Positions 1-7,581 of a stretch of DNA of 62,941 bases are shown in pieces (the first letter of the stretch is position 1; every line of letters begins with the position of its first letter). The stretch is from a virus, in the IMG/VR virus record IMGVR_UViG_3300030098_002385, positions 1-62,941 of that record; one strand, written 5' to 3'. The translations under genes were made by a program, and so were the position numbers. Under the pieces are notes generated by a model. That model had not been told where the DNA came from. It was given only the letters and a program-made list of their open reading frames with translations, and did not search any database.

Positions 1-100
1 GTGTTTGAAGCCTTACATAAATGGACTATGTTTGTTGGTCTTGGTTTGAATTTTACTGCAGCAGTAGGTAATATTGCTATTGGTAAATACAATACCTTTA
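1..100. repeat. Terminal redundancy, left copy (circular assembly)
   Basis: Bases 1-100 are repeated at 62842-62941. The only difference is at base 99 (T here, C at 62940), which leaves a Phe codon unchanged. The repeat lies inside one continuous reading frame, so it is best explained as assembly overlap of a circular or circularly permuted genome rather than a true terminal repeat. Confidence 0.93.
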
Positions 101-1098
101 GACAACAAGGGTTAAAGGATAAAAAGAACGGAGTTGGTTGGATTGTAGGTGAAAGAAGATATTTTGGTTTTGGGGTAAAAGGTTTTAATAAAACAAACGC
201 AGATAAAACGAGAGCTATTACAAAATACTTTGGATTAATCACTGATGCTCAAGCACAAGTTAGTGAGGATTTATTTGCTAGTGGTTTTGGTGAAATGGTA
301 TTTGCTTTTATGACTGGTTCTGAAAAGTATATACAAAGAACACAATTTGTTGGAATGATAAAAGAAAATCAATGGAATTCTTTTGAGGTAGTTGACGGTG
401 AGGTTAGGGTTATACCTGGCAAGGAAGCTGAGTTTAGAGCTTTAGAGAATCAAGCTGACGAAATGAAACAAAAAGTATATGAAGTTCAGGGTAAAGGTTA
501 TACAGCTTTAGACCAAAGGTTAATACAGCATTACAGTATACTTCATGGTATACTACAGTTTAAGAGATGGCTACCTACATTTGTTATGGATAGATTGGCT
601 TCAGAAAAAATAACAAGAAGTGGTAGGGGTTATATAGGTGCTTATAGAGCTTCATTTGATTTTTTCTTAGATGTTATGTATAATAAAAGAAAATTTGGAG
701 CAAGAGACTTTAAAGAAGAATACAGTAAACTGCCTAAACACAGACAAGAAGCTATATTAAGATTTGCTAGAGGTGCAGGTGGCTCTATGTTGGTTCTTTG
801 CATGATAGCCGCGTTAAAACCATTTGGAGAGGGTGATGATGAAACTGGAGTAGGTAAGTATTTAAATAAGTTATTTTGGGACATGAACTTATTGGTTAAT
901 GTAGATAAATGGAGGTACATGGCGTCTATGCCTGCTCTACAAACAGGAGAAAATATGGTATTTGGTATAAAAGAATTAGTATCAGGAGATGTTTATGAAA
1001 GAGATGCTAAATATGGAGAAGCAAGACAATCAAAAGCTAGGGGTAGATTAGCTAGGTTATTCCCTAGTGTTATAAGAGAGAGGTTTGCTAGAGACTAA
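1..1098 (+). CDS. C-terminal 365 residues of the giant 4,044-aa virion protein (continues from 62941)
   Basis: This is the end of the giant gene that starts at 51805. The GTG at position 1 is an internal codon, residue 3680 of the full protein, not a start. The segment contains a hydrophobic stretch near its beginning (Phe-Val-Gly-Leu-Gly-Leu-Asn-Phe) and another near residues 257-270 of this part (Ser-Met-Leu-Val-Leu-Cys-Met-Ile), within a mostly helical, basic sequence. Such features suit a protein that reaches or crosses the host membrane, as the ejected T7 gp16-type proteins do. It ends in TAA at 1096-1098 and is followed by a promoter-like box at 1121. The junction is inferred from the 100-base overlap and would be wrong only if the contig is misassembled. 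Confidence 0.9.
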   Translation: MFEALHKWTMFVGLGLNFTAAVGNIAIGKYNTFRQQGLKDKKNGVGWIVGERRYFGFGVKGFNKTNADKTRAITKYFGLITDAQAQVSEDLFASGFGEMVFAFMTGSEKYIQRTQFVGMIKENQWNSFEVVDGEVRVIPGKEAEFRALENQADEMKQKVYEVQGKGYTALDQRLIQHYSILHGILQFKRWLPTFVMDRLASEKITRSGRGYIGAYRASFDFFLDVMYNKRKFGARDFKEEYSKLPKHRQEAILRFARGAGGSMLVLCMIAALKPFGEGDDETGVGKYLNKLFWDMNLLVNVDKWRYMASMPALQTGENMVFGIKELVSGDVYERDAKYGEARQSKARGRLARLFPSVIRERFARD

Positions 1099-1120
1099 AA
1101 ACTCATATAATAAAATTTAG

Positions 1121-1128
1121 TATATTTG
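1121..1128 (+). promoter_or_regulatory. Bacteroidota-type -7 box (TATATTTG) upstream of 1152
   Basis: TATATTTG matches the TAnnTTTG consensus of the Bacteroidota primary sigma factor. It sits 23 bases before the ATG at 1152, in the gap after the giant gene, so it could start a separate transcript for the 1152-onward genes. I see no clear -33 TTTG at the usual distance, so this is a moderate call. Confidence 0.45.
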
Positions 1129-1151
1129 TATAATAATAAAATCAAAAGACA

Positions 1152-1628
1152 ATGGCGTATTCAACAACACCAAAAACAACAGCAACCATTACTTTAAATA
1201 GTACAGGGTTGACTTCAGATAATATTAATATCAGTCAAACATTCGAATTGACTGCTATTGATAATGTTACAGGATTAAAAAACACAACAGGGGTAAGAAG
1301 AATAGAGGCTGCAAATGGAGGTGTAGTAGTATTTGATGCTGATTTACACGGCGCTGCAGATGCAGCTGCTTGGATATGGATACATAATCCTAACACAACT
1401 ACAAATGGTAGTGTATACGTTACTATTACAGCAACTAATGCTTCTGCTCAAAATTGTGTTGTTGGAAAGCTTTGGGAGGGTAAAAGCTGTTTGATTCCTA
1501 TACAAGGACACACTGCAGCTTCAGATATAACGGTTACAACTGCAAACGCAGCTGATTTTGTTGAATATTGTATATTCGCAGAAACTGTAGATGCTGATTC
1601 AGCTTCAAACGAATTAGGTAAAGCTTAA
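1152..1628 (+). CDS. Putative virion accessory protein, paralogue of the next gene
   Basis: This 158-aa protein is acidic, rich in Thr, Ala and Asn, and has alternating beta-strand patterns with no signal peptide. It is clearly related to the product of 1642-2082. Both share an opening Leu-Thr-Ser strand, a Gly-Val-(Ser/Arg)-Arg motif, an Asp-Ala-Asp segment, an (Ile/Val)-x-Asn strand, a Trp/Tyr-Glu-Gly-x-x-x-Leu-Ile-Pro turn, a Gly-His, and an ending with (Tyr/Ile)-x-Phe-x-Glu. Phage proteins of this look are often capsid or tail decorations. The position directly after the ejection-protein gene supports a structural role, but the exact function is unknown. Confidence 0.75.
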   Translation: MAYSTTPKTTATITLNSTGLTSDNINISQTFELTAIDNVTGLKNTTGVRRIEAANGGVVVFDADLHGAADAAAWIWIHNPNTTTNGSVYVTITATNASAQNCVVGKLWEGKSCLIPIQGHTAASDITVTTANAADFVEYCIFAETVDADSASNELGKA

Positions 1629-1641
1629 AAAATAATATAAT

Positions 1642-2082
1642 ATGGCAACAAAATTAATATCACCAACAACAACAGTTAACTTATCAATTACATCTAATAA
1701 CTTAACTTCTAATCCACTTAGTTTAAACTGTAACTTTCAGTTAAAAAAAGCAGGAACTAGAACAGAAGGTTTAGATAACTTCTCAGGTGTATCAAGAAGA
1801 AGTCACGGTTCTACAACTGCTTTAAGAATTATAGACGAAGCAGACTTTGATGATGACAAGGCACACGTATTATATATAAAGAATTTATCAACAACATCTG
1901 GTGAATATTTAGAAATATTTGTAAAAGATGGAAACTCTCCTGATGATGCTAATAATTTATTAGGTAGAGTATATGAAGGAAATGCTTTTTTAATACCTTA
2001 TGCTGGGCATTTAGATGTGTTTGTTGGACAATCAAGTGGTAGCATGGAATATGAAGTGGCACTATTTAGTGAAGATAGTTAA
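1642..2082 (+). CDS. Putative virion accessory protein, paralogue of 1152-1628
   Basis: A 146-aa beta-rich protein that repeats the plan of its upstream neighbour, including the Tyr-Glu-Gly-Asn-Ala-Phe-Leu-Ile-Pro turn and the following Gly-His-Leu-Asp strand. The genes are 13 bases apart, with an A-rich leader in front of the ATG. Tandem duplication and divergence is the simplest origin. A similar beta-sandwich layout, without obvious close identity, appears in the pair at 26857-27824. It is probably a virion surface or tail-associated protein; no catalytic motif is visible. Confidence 0.75.
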   Translation: MATKLISPTTTVNLSITSNNLTSNPLSLNCNFQLKKAGTRTEGLDNFSGVSRRSHGSTTALRIIDEADFDDDKAHVLYIKNLSTTSGEYLEIFVKDGNSPDDANNLLGRVYEGNAFLIPYAGHLDVFVGQSSGSMEYEVALFSEDS

Positions 2083-2106
2083 TATTAATAATTAAAATAA
2101 AATATA

Positions 2107-2307
2107 ATGGGTAGTTTATTAGACCAAATTAAAAGCGCAAAACCAACTAAAGCACATGCTAAAGCTGGAGGTTCAAGAAGTAAAAGTAAAAGAACTAGTT
2201 CTGTAGCAAAATTAAGTTATAGAGTGACTAAAGACCGCAGAAGAGAAGGTAAGCCTGGTGTTGCCAGGAGAGGTAAGGGTGCTAAAGCGGCTATAGGTAG
2301 AAGTTAA
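2107..2307 (+). CDS. Small, very basic protein
   Basis: 66 residues, about a third Lys or Arg, with Ser/Gly/Ala-rich linkers (for example Gly-Gly-Ser-Arg-Ser-Lys-Ser-Lys-Arg). There is no hydrophobic core or signal peptide. It resembles in composition the basic proteins at 8434-9679. It may bind DNA inside the virion or bind RNA, but that is inferred only from charge. It sits between two pairs of structural-type genes and has a 10-base gap to the next ATG. Confidence 0.65.
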   Translation: MGSLLDQIKSAKPTKAHAKAGGSRSKSKRTSSVAKLSYRVTKDRRREGKPGVARRGKGAKAAIGRS

Positions 2308-2317
2308 AAATTAAAAT

Positions 2318-2917
2318 ATGGCTAGCAATAAAACATCTATTTATGATGGCTCTATTTTTTTAAATAACACTGTAGACCATTTAGATTTGTCTGGCTGGAT
2401 AAATAGAAAGGTGGCTGTGGCAAGCGCTAACGCTGGTATAAAGTCTTTGAGATTAAATGCTGACGTTAGTAGTTTAGTGTCAGTTGGAGATAAGTTGATG
2501 AAAAGTTTAACTAATGAATTAATAGGCACTGTTGAGTCTATAGATTCAAATCGTGTTAATTTTGCTGGTGAAGGAACGAAAATTCATTTAGTTGAAAATG
2601 ATTATGTTCATGTTTATCCTAAGTTTGAAATAGTTAAAATTGATTTCATAGGTAATGAAACATATTTATTAAAATTAACACCATCAGATAGAAGGTTTGT
2701 GGGTCAAGACTTGCCAGATTTGGACACATGGGCATCAAATACAGTAAATGATTTTGGAACTGTTAGTGCAGATGGGGTTTCAATGTATGACGGCGCTATG
2801 GTGATAGGCACCTCAATAGAGGGTAGGTTTAAATATGTTATGATAGACTGCAGTGGTCTTGGTGTGGACACGGAGTCTGCTATTTGTTATTTAAGAGCAA
2901 CCCCAACAATAATGTAA
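2318..2917 (+). CDS. Structural-type protein, first of a tandem pair
   Basis: A 199-aa protein that begins Met-Ala-Ser-Asn-Lys-Thr-Ser-Ile-Tyr-Asp-Gly. The same opening (Asn-Lys-Thr-Ser-x-Tyr-Asp-Gly) is used by the next gene. The two also share a Pro-Lys-Phe-Glu-Ile strand, an Ala-Asp-Gly-Val segment and a C-terminal Ile-Glu-Gly-Arg-Phe-Lys-x-Val followed by Ala-Ile-Cys-(Tyr/His)-Leu. The pattern is that of an all-beta virion protein. No enzyme motif is seen. It may be part of a tail appendage or head fibre. Confidence 0.72.
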   Translation: MASNKTSIYDGSIFLNNTVDHLDLSGWINRKVAVASANAGIKSLRLNADVSSLVSVGDKLMKSLTNELIGTVESIDSNRVNFAGEGTKIHLVENDYVHVYPKFEIVKIDFIGNETYLLKLTPSDRRFVGQDLPDLDTWASNTVNDFGTVSADGVSMYDGAMVIGTSIEGRFKYVMIDCSGLGVDTESAICYLRATPTIM

Positions 2918-2932
2918 TAAAAAAATAAAATT

Positions 2933-3562
2933 ATGCCAAGTAATAAAACAAGTTTATATGATGGTCAAGTCCACATATTAAATAGTACGCTAGATTTAAC
3001 AGGAAAACAAGCGTTAGTAAATAACGGTAGTAATATTGCTATGGGAGATACAGTTATAGCCTATGACAATGGTGATGTTTCTTTGTCTGCTGGAGACGAG
3101 TTATATGGTAGTGAGCCAACAGGAAGCGGGAGGATAAAACATATAGGAACTATTGATTCTGTAACAGAAAGTGGAAGTGCTGGTTCTTTTGCTGGCAATA
3201 TAACTTTAACTTCTGGCTCAAAAATAGCTTTAGCAGATGATACTTTTTTAATGAAAGACTTACCTAAATTTGAAATAGCTGCTATACAGATTGTGATAGC
3301 TGGTACTTTAACTGACTTAATACCTGCAGAAAATAGATTTCCAAGAACAATACAGGCTGATGGTGTTACATCTTTTGATGATACTCACGAGGTTAATTAT
3401 TATGGAGCTACAGATGGAAGTGCTGGAGCAGCTGTATCGGGAGTTATAGATGCTGGTATAACTATAGAGGGTAGATTTAAAAAAGTTACCATATCAAGTG
3501 GTGACTCTGCTATATGTCACTTAAAAGCAGTTGCTTACAGAGGTTTAAAAGATATGCCATAA
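2933..3562 (+). CDS. Structural-type protein, second of a tandem pair
   Basis: 209 aa, paralogous to the 2318-2917 product across its length, with an extra insertion in the middle (a Gly/Ser-rich Glu-Ser-Gly-Ser-Ala-Gly-Ser segment) and another near Gly-Ala-Thr-Asp-Gly-Ser-Ala-Gly-Ala. The C-terminal core Ile-Thr-Ile-Glu-Gly-Arg-Phe-Lys-Lys-Val ... Ala-Ile-Cys-His-Leu is shared. Its stop codon overlaps the next start by one base (TAATG), so translation of the following exported protein may be coupled. Function is inferred as structural only. Confidence 0.72.
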   Translation: MPSNKTSLYDGQVHILNSTLDLTGKQALVNNGSNIAMGDTVIAYDNGDVSLSAGDELYGSEPTGSGRIKHIGTIDSVTESGSAGSFAGNITLTSGSKIALADDTFLMKDLPKFEIAAIQIVIAGTLTDLIPAENRFPRTIQADGVTSFDDTHEVNYYGATDGSAGAAVSGVIDAGITIEGRFKKVTISSGDSAICHLKAVAYRGLKDMP

Positions 3563-4653
3563 TGAAAAAGACGTTTATACTAATAGTAGTTTTATTAATA
3601 TCTTGTGCTACTCCAAAAAAATGTTGCTCTCAAGAGATAAAAAACTTTTTTAAATACTCTACGTTCTATGTGTCAAGTTCTACAGGTTCTTCTACACTAG
3701 AAGATGGTATGTTTAAGATAGAAGACAAGGAGTTAATAGATATAACACAAGTTAATCCTTTTGATTACAACTACACTATAGGATTACGTAAGGTGGCTCG
3801 TTTTGATTACGAATACAAGGTTAAAACCTTTTATGATGGAACAGAGTCACAAATATCAAATAAAGCTCCTGTGGGTAACGCTAAAGGCTTTGAGTACCTT
3901 GCTAATATATCTTTAGTACGAGATAGAGGGAATGAGTTTATAAATCAAGATTATTTCCTACGTTATTTGAGTGATTCGTACCTTGTAAAAGCTCAATTTG
4001 TAGACAACCAGAAGTTTGATTTAAAGTATATGCTATCTGATATAAGATGGCGAAAAAGCTTGGGAAACTTTGATTTCTCAATGGGCGCTGCTTTTAGAAT
4101 GCACCCTACATATGGTTTTCTCCCAATATATGATTTTTGGGACCCAGCTGTAACGCCGTTCTCTGAGATTGCAGAGGACTTTGGGTATGTAAGTGAACAA
4201 TGGAGTCAAGCAGGATATGTAAACTATGATTGGTTTGATATATCTAGTGGAGATTCTGTACAGGTTGCTCATACTACGGGAGAATTTATGAAGCACTATT
4301 TTGGTAATGCTATAGATGAATTTAATGACAGAGAACTACGTAAGTTAGGCTTACAAAAAGAACTATCTGTTGTTGTAGGTGCAGCATACTATAAATGGTC
4401 TTCTAATTGGTGGTTACACGGCTGGATGAATGTTCTCCCTTACCACTTCGGTCTAGATGATTATAGCTTTGACTATAATGATGAAGATTGGGCTCAGGAG
4501 AGCATACCAGCCATAATAGAGTGGGATATGGGGCTAGTATTCGGTGTTAAGTTTTCTAAGAATCTAGGGTTCTTTATTGAAGGAACTCACCAAAGATTCT
4601 GGATGCGACCTGTTTACGAATTTAAGATTGGAATAAATTACTTATTTTTGTAG
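3562..4653 (+). CDS. Exported lipoprotein with outer-membrane beta-barrel character
   Basis: The ATG at 3562 overlaps the previous stop. An upstream in-frame start would remove the export signal, so this start is chosen. The 363-aa product opens with a basic tip, a hydrophobic helix and a lipobox-like Leu-Leu-Ile-Ser-Cys (Cys at about residue 15), typical of lipoprotein signal peptides. The remainder is rich in aromatic amphipathic strands (Tyr/Trp/Phe alternating with polar residues) and ends Tyr-Glu-Phe-Lys-Ile-Gly-Ile-Asn-Tyr-Leu-Phe-Leu, like the last strand of an outer-membrane barrel. A phage protein placed in the host outer membrane could alter the receptor surface or block superinfection. 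It could instead be a virion protein with a misleading N-terminus. Its neighbour at 4655 is also exported. Confidence 0.7.
   Translation: MKKTFILIVVLLISCATPKKCCSQEIKNFFKYSTFYVSSSTGSSTLEDGMFKIEDKELIDITQVNPFDYNYTIGLRKVARFDYEYKVKTFYDGTESQISNKAPVGNAKGFEYLANISLVRDRGNEFINQDYFLRYLSDSYLVKAQFVDNQKFDLKYMLSDIRWRKSLGNFDFSMGAAFRMHPTYGFLPIYDFWDPAVTPFSEIAEDFGYVSEQWSQAGYVNYDWFDISSGDSVQVAHTTGEFMKHYFGNAIDEFNDRELRKLGLQKELSVVVGAAYYKWSSNWWLHGWMNVLPYHFGLDDYSFDYNDEDWAQESIPAIIEWDMGLVFGVKFSKNLGFFIEGTHQRFWMRPVYEFKIGINYLFL
4643..4650 (+). promoter_or_regulatory. TAnnTTTG box exactly four bases before an ATG (candidate leaderless promoter)
   Basis: TATTTTTG ends four bases before the ATG at 4655. The box lies within the last codons of the upstream gene. 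The same geometry (TAnnTTTG, four bases, ATG) occurs before 23961, 25590 and 26564. In Bacteroidota the transcription start lies a few bases after this box, so the mRNA would begin at or very near the start codon. Confidence 0.45.
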
Positions 4654-4654
4654 T

Positions 4655-5392
4655 ATGAAGAAGTTATTAATATTATTATTATTTGTATTTGGTTATGGAT
4701 TTGCTCAAACAAATTGTGAAGATTGTGTGGAACAAGGTGGATTTTATTGTGGAGATGATACTTCTAATTGGACTCAGTATAGTCCTAATGGTTGCGTTCC
4801 TAATGGCCTTAATGGGCTTTACTATCTTAATGATGGGTGGGAAGATTGTGTGGACGCTTCAGATGAGCAAGACGCGGTACCTACAACGTTTGAGGAATGC
4901 GCTGAACCAGTTGAGGAATGTGACACGGTCTATGTAGATGTTCCTGTTTATATATATGAAACAATCTTCCAAACAGATACTATATATGATATAGAATATA
5001 TAACTCAAATTGTGATAGACACAGTAGAGGTAGAAACATTTGTTCCTGAATATATATACATAACAGACACACTAACTATATATGAAGATGTATTAGACAC
5101 TTTATTCATTGATGTTATAGAATATGTAGATGTGTTTGTTTTTGATACGATAGTACAAATAGAAACTGAATATGTAGAATTTTTTACTACAGACACTATA
5201 ATAGAGTATGTAGAAATTATAAACACAGAGTATTTAGATTGTGATACAGGCCTTCCTTGTACATCTAATCTACCTGATTTATTAAATCAATCAAAAGCAG
5301 ATAACAGAATTTATAACTTGTTGGGGCAAGCAATAAAAGAGCCAGAGGGACTTTATATCCAAGACGGTGTTGTTAAATATAAAATAGATTAA
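4655..5392 (+). CDS. Secreted protein with Asp-Thr-(Ile/Val) repeats and a T9SS-like C-terminal sorting tail
   Basis: 245 aa. Residues 1-18 form a signal peptide ending in Gly-Phe-Ala-Gln. Residues about 20-90 are Cys-rich and include Asp-Gly-Trp-Glu-Asp-Cys-Val-Asp-Ala-Ser-Asp-Glu, which resembles the calcium-binding end of an LDL-receptor class A repeat. Residues about 93-195 are an acidic stalk in which Asp-Thr-(Ile/Leu/Val) and Tyr-(Val/Ile) units recur about ten times. The last 30 residues contain Ile-Tyr-Asn-Leu-Leu-Gly-Gln and then Gly-Leu-Tyr-Ile-Gln-Asp-Gly, matching the final strands of the type IX secretion sorting domain used by Bacteroidota. It is likely displayed on the host surface or secreted. 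The alternative is a virion stalk. Confidence 0.7.
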   Translation: MKKLLILLLFVFGYGFAQTNCEDCVEQGGFYCGDDTSNWTQYSPNGCVPNGLNGLYYLNDGWEDCVDASDEQDAVPTTFEECAEPVEECDTVYVDVPVYIYETIFQTDTIYDIEYITQIVIDTVEVETFVPEYIYITDTLTIYEDVLDTLFIDVIEYVDVFVFDTIVQIETEYVEFFTTDTIIEYVEIINTEYLDCDTGLPCTSNLPDLLNQSKADNRIYNLLGQAIKEPEGLYIQDGVVKYKID

Positions 5393-5394
5393 CT

Positions 5395-5820
5395 ATGTAT
5401 AAAAAAAGAAAAAAAACAAGACGTTATGATGATGGCGGTATGGTAGATGATTCTAATCAACCAGACTCTTTAACTAATTATATAAAAGGACATGATATGA
5501 AAAAAAATAAAAAATACAGAATGGGTGGAATGACTAATGATGATGATAACTTTTCTAAAAGTGATTCTATAGCCGCTTATAACTATACAAAAGCAATTGA
5601 CAGTTTGGGTTATGACCCAGTTGATGCACTGACGATGAACAATCCTTTTAACAAGGAAGTTCCTTCCAAATTAAAGTTTGATAAAGAAATGTATAGAAAA
5701 ATAGGACCCTTAAGAGATGCTGATTTACCTGAAGGTTTTTTTGACACCAAGAAACACGGCGGAATGGTAAAAAAATCTAAAGGTGGTCATAGAGACTCAT
5801 TTACTCAACAATACGACTAA
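5395..5820 (+). CDS. Hypothetical protein with repeated Gly-Gly-Met motifs
   Basis: 141 aa, hydrophilic, no signal peptide. It has a basic N-terminus (Lys-Lys-Arg-Lys-Lys-Thr-Arg-Arg) and three Gly-Gly-Met units in basic or acidic settings (Tyr-Asp-Asp-Gly-Gly-Met-Val, Tyr-Arg-Met-Gly-Gly-Met-Thr, Lys-His-Gly-Gly-Met-Val). The same Gly-Gly-(Met/Ile) signature is spread through this phage's small basic proteins and the LysM protein at 46070. The gene starts three bases after the T9SS-like gene. The function is unknown; a minor virion protein is possible. Confidence 0.65.
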   Translation: MYKKRKKTRRYDDGGMVDDSNQPDSLTNYIKGHDMKKNKKYRMGGMTNDDDNFSKSDSIAAYNYTKAIDSLGYDPVDALTMNNPFNKEVPSKLKFDKEMYRKIGPLRDADLPEGFFDTKKHGGMVKKSKGGHRDSFTQQYD

Positions 5821-5830
5821 ATCTTAAAGT

Positions 5831-6067
5831 ATGAATATATTTAAAGACTCCAATGATTGGAACGAAAAGGCTGTAGTAGGTTTTATAGCTTTTCTAATTA
5901 TGGTTATTGTAATGATAATTGATTTAGTAACTGGTGCTGCTGGTTCTGATTTAGTTATTAATGAATTTGTGTACGACTCATTTGTATGGGTTGTTCTAGG
6001 CTGCTTTGGTATTAGTGGTGTAGAAAAATTTGCTGGAAACAATAAATGTAAAGAGTGTAAGAAATAA
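5831..6067 (+). CDS. Holin-like small membrane protein
   Basis: 78 aa with two predicted membrane helices, about residues 15-36 (Val-Val-Gly-Phe-Ile-Ala-Phe-Leu-Ile-Met-Val) and 50-66, and a charged tail ending in Cys-Lys-Glu-Cys-Lys-Lys. The Asn-Glu-Lys before helix 1 and Asp-Leu-Val-Thr-Gly at its end are common in small phage holins. The stop overlaps the next start by one base. The gene is close to an M15 endolysin and a second holin-like gene, so this region is the lysis cassette. The two-helix plan supports a holin or antiholin; it is not certain which of the two is the main holin. Confidence 0.65.
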   Translation: MNIFKDSNDWNEKAVVGFIAFLIMVIVMIIDLVTGAAGSDLVINEFVYDSFVWVVLGCFGISGVEKFAGNNKCKECKK

Positions 6068-6411
6068 TGGCTAAAGAGTTATCAGAAGACAGTAAATTTC
6101 AGGTTAGCGTAAAAACGTTAGTAGGTATTGCTGTAGGTATAGCCACTATTGTTTCTGCTTATTTTGGTTTAATGAGTAGTATAAACTCTAAGTTTGTAGA
6201 GTTAGAAGATAAAGTAGAAGAAGCTTTAGAAAAACCAAAACCAGGAACAGGTACTTACACAATAGATATGGGTGACCCTGCTGCTTCACAAACTTGGCCA
6301 CCAACTCGTATGGAGTTTAATATGAAAGATGAAATGGCTCGACAGAAAATTGATAATATAATAAAAGAGTTAGATGAACTTAAAGAAGATATAAAAGAGC
6401 TTAAAAAATGA
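6067..6411 (+). CDS. Membrane-anchored coiled-coil protein, possible spanin-like or lysis-associated factor
   Basis: 114 aa. A single membrane helix at about residues 16-38 (Val-Gly-Ile-Ala-Val-Gly-Ile-Ala-Thr-Ile-Val) is followed by a heptad region, a Pro/Gly linker, and a C-terminal coiled coil rich in Glu, Lys and Asp. One N-terminal helix plus a long periplasmic coiled coil is the plan of inner-membrane spanins and of some structural linkers. It overlaps neighbours on both sides by 1-4 bases, implying translational coupling with the holin-like gene. The role is inferred from context. Confidence 0.55.
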   Translation: MAKELSEDSKFQVSVKTLVGIAVGIATIVSAYFGLMSSINSKFVELEDKVEEALEKPKPGTGTYTIDMGDPAASQTWPPTRMEFNMKDEMARQKIDNIIKELDELKEDIKELKK

Positions 6412-6809
6412 TTCATAGAATAGACATATCATCATACTTATACATCTTAATGATGGTGTTTATGTTTATTTGCGGAACTACATTTAGTCAAGACTTTATT
6501 ACTTCTAACAACTTTAATAAAAAAATAGCCAAAGACATAGTAGTGGTAGAATTTTGGGCAGGTTGGAACGCTAGTAATGAGTTTAAAGAACTTATAAAAT
6601 TAAAAGACTGTGTGGTATATAGAGTTGATATTTCTGCTCATATGGATGTTCAAATGGATTATGACATTTCTGCGATTCCGACCGTTATCATTTTTGATAA
6701 TGGCGAAGAGAAAGAAAGATTCAAACCAAATGTAATGTTTCAATTAGATGCAGATAAAAAAACAATACAGAATTCAGTGGACACATTGACGTTAAATAAA
6801 TTTCAGTAA
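6408..6809 (+). CDS. Exported thioredoxin-fold protein lacking the CxxC motif
   Basis: 133 aa with an N-terminal hydrophobic signal (residues about 9-27, ending Thr-Phe-Ser-Gln). The segment Val-Val-Glu-Phe-Trp-Ala-Gly-Trp-Asn-Ala-Ser-Asn aligns with the thioredoxin Phe-Trp-Ala-x-Trp-Cys-x-x-Cys, but both catalytic cysteines are Asn (residues 54 and 57). The cis-proline strand is kept (Ala-Ile-Pro-Thr-Val-Ile-Ile-Phe-Asp-Asn-Gly, Pro 91). Thus the fold is probably intact while redox activity is absent. The gene starts four bases inside the previous gene and may act in the periplasm during lysis or as a binding scaffold. Confidence 0.75.
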   Translation: MIHRIDISSYLYILMMVFMFICGTTFSQDFITSNNFNKKIAKDIVVVEFWAGWNASNEFKELIKLKDCVVYRVDISAHMDVQMDYDISAIPTVIIFDNGEEKERFKPNVMFQLDADKKTIQNSVDTLTLNKFQ

Positions 6810-7315
6810 TGGCAAATACAGTAGTTACACATCAGGCACAAAAACTTAGAATAAAGTCTATGAGAAATAGTCACTTTAAGCTAGTTGTAAATGTAAAAAA
6901 TGCTGGTGGTGGTGATTATGATTTTACTAGTGATACCACAAACCCTACATTGGGAGATGAAGCTTTTTTAAGAATATTCCAAAGCACTGGTTCACCTTTA
7001 AATCTTTCCCTATCTGTTACTGAAGTTACATCAGCCCCTTCTGCTTTAGCTGTTACTAGCTATATGAACCTTACAACTGAAGATGGTAAAATAACTATAG
7101 AGTGGGATAACGAAAGTGGATATCCTTACGCACCTTGGCCTGGAAAATATCAATATACTTTATATACAAAAGATGCTAATGATAGATATTATGTATGGCT
7201 ACATGGAGACTGGGTTGTAGAGGACCAAAATATTGCCCAAAGTGGTATTACTTACACTTTCGCTCAACCAGAACCAGAACCAGAGCCAGAGCCAGAGCCA
7301 GAAGAAACCCCTTAA
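6809..7315 (+). CDS. Beta-rich structural-type protein with a Pro-Glu repeat tail
   Basis: 168 aa. The body has alternating beta strands, including a Trp-Pro-Gly-Lys-Tyr-Gln-Tyr-Thr-Leu-Tyr strand and Trp-Leu-His-Gly-Asp-Trp-Val-Val-Glu, reminiscent of baseplate or fibre attachment domains. The last 20 or so residues are a (Pro-Glu)n tract encoded by six-base repeats (CCAGAA/CCAGAG), a rigid acidic linker. It overlaps the previous stop by one base. It is probably virion associated. The simple repeat could vary in length by slippage, though six-base units would not change the frame. Confidence 0.65.
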   Translation: MANTVVTHQAQKLRIKSMRNSHFKLVVNVKNAGGGDYDFTSDTTNPTLGDEAFLRIFQSTGSPLNLSLSVTEVTSAPSALAVTSYMNLTTEDGKITIEWDNESGYPYAPWPGKYQYTLYTKDANDRYYVWLHGDWVVEDQNIAQSGITYTFAQPEPEPEPEPEPEETP

Positions 7316-7317
7316 TT

Positions 7318-7581
7318 ATGTCTGTATATTATACTTCAAATATAGACCCAATACAAATAGAGGGGGTAAGTTTTGGAGAGGTTACTATAACACTATCTGT
7401 AACAAAGCCAAGTATAAATGTAAAAATTCCTTCGTATATTAGTAATACAAAAGTTACTAATAGAACTTGTATATATGTAGATAGTCAAAAGCCTGTTATA
7501 CTAGACAATATAAAATCTGTGTCTGCAACCAATAGCGCGGAGGTTACATTACAATTAAAAACTAAACTTTTAAACGCATGA
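7318..7581 (+). CDS. Small beta-rich hypothetical protein
   Basis: 87 aa. The ATG at 7318 follows the previous stop by two bases; a longer in-frame extension upstream would overlap the Pro-Glu tract of the preceding gene and is not believable. The product is mostly beta strand (Val-Thr-Ile-Thr-Leu-Ser-Val-Thr and Ala-Glu-Val-Thr-Leu-Gln-Leu) with no cysteine motif or membrane helix. It overlaps the start of the endolysin gene by four bases. The function is unknown, perhaps a small virion protein. Confidence 0.6.
   Translation: MSVYYTSNIDPIQIEGVSFGEVTITLSVTKPSINVKIPSYISNTKVTNRTCIYVDSQKPVILDNIKSVSATNSAEVTLQLKTKLLNA

Noticed and set aside
1-100. True direct terminal repeat of a linear phage genome
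   Set aside because: The repeat is only 100 bases, lies within one coding frame and has a mismatch. An assembly overlap of a circular map explains it better.
7261-7312. Phase-variable switch in the Pro-Glu repeat
   Set aside because: The repeat unit is six bases, so slippage changes length without shifting the frame. It is at most a length polymorphism.
7195-7317. Longer start for the 7318 gene
   Set aside because: It would read the Pro-Glu repeat of the previous gene in another frame, giving an Arg/Thr repeat with no protein character. The ATG at 7318 is two bases after the stop.
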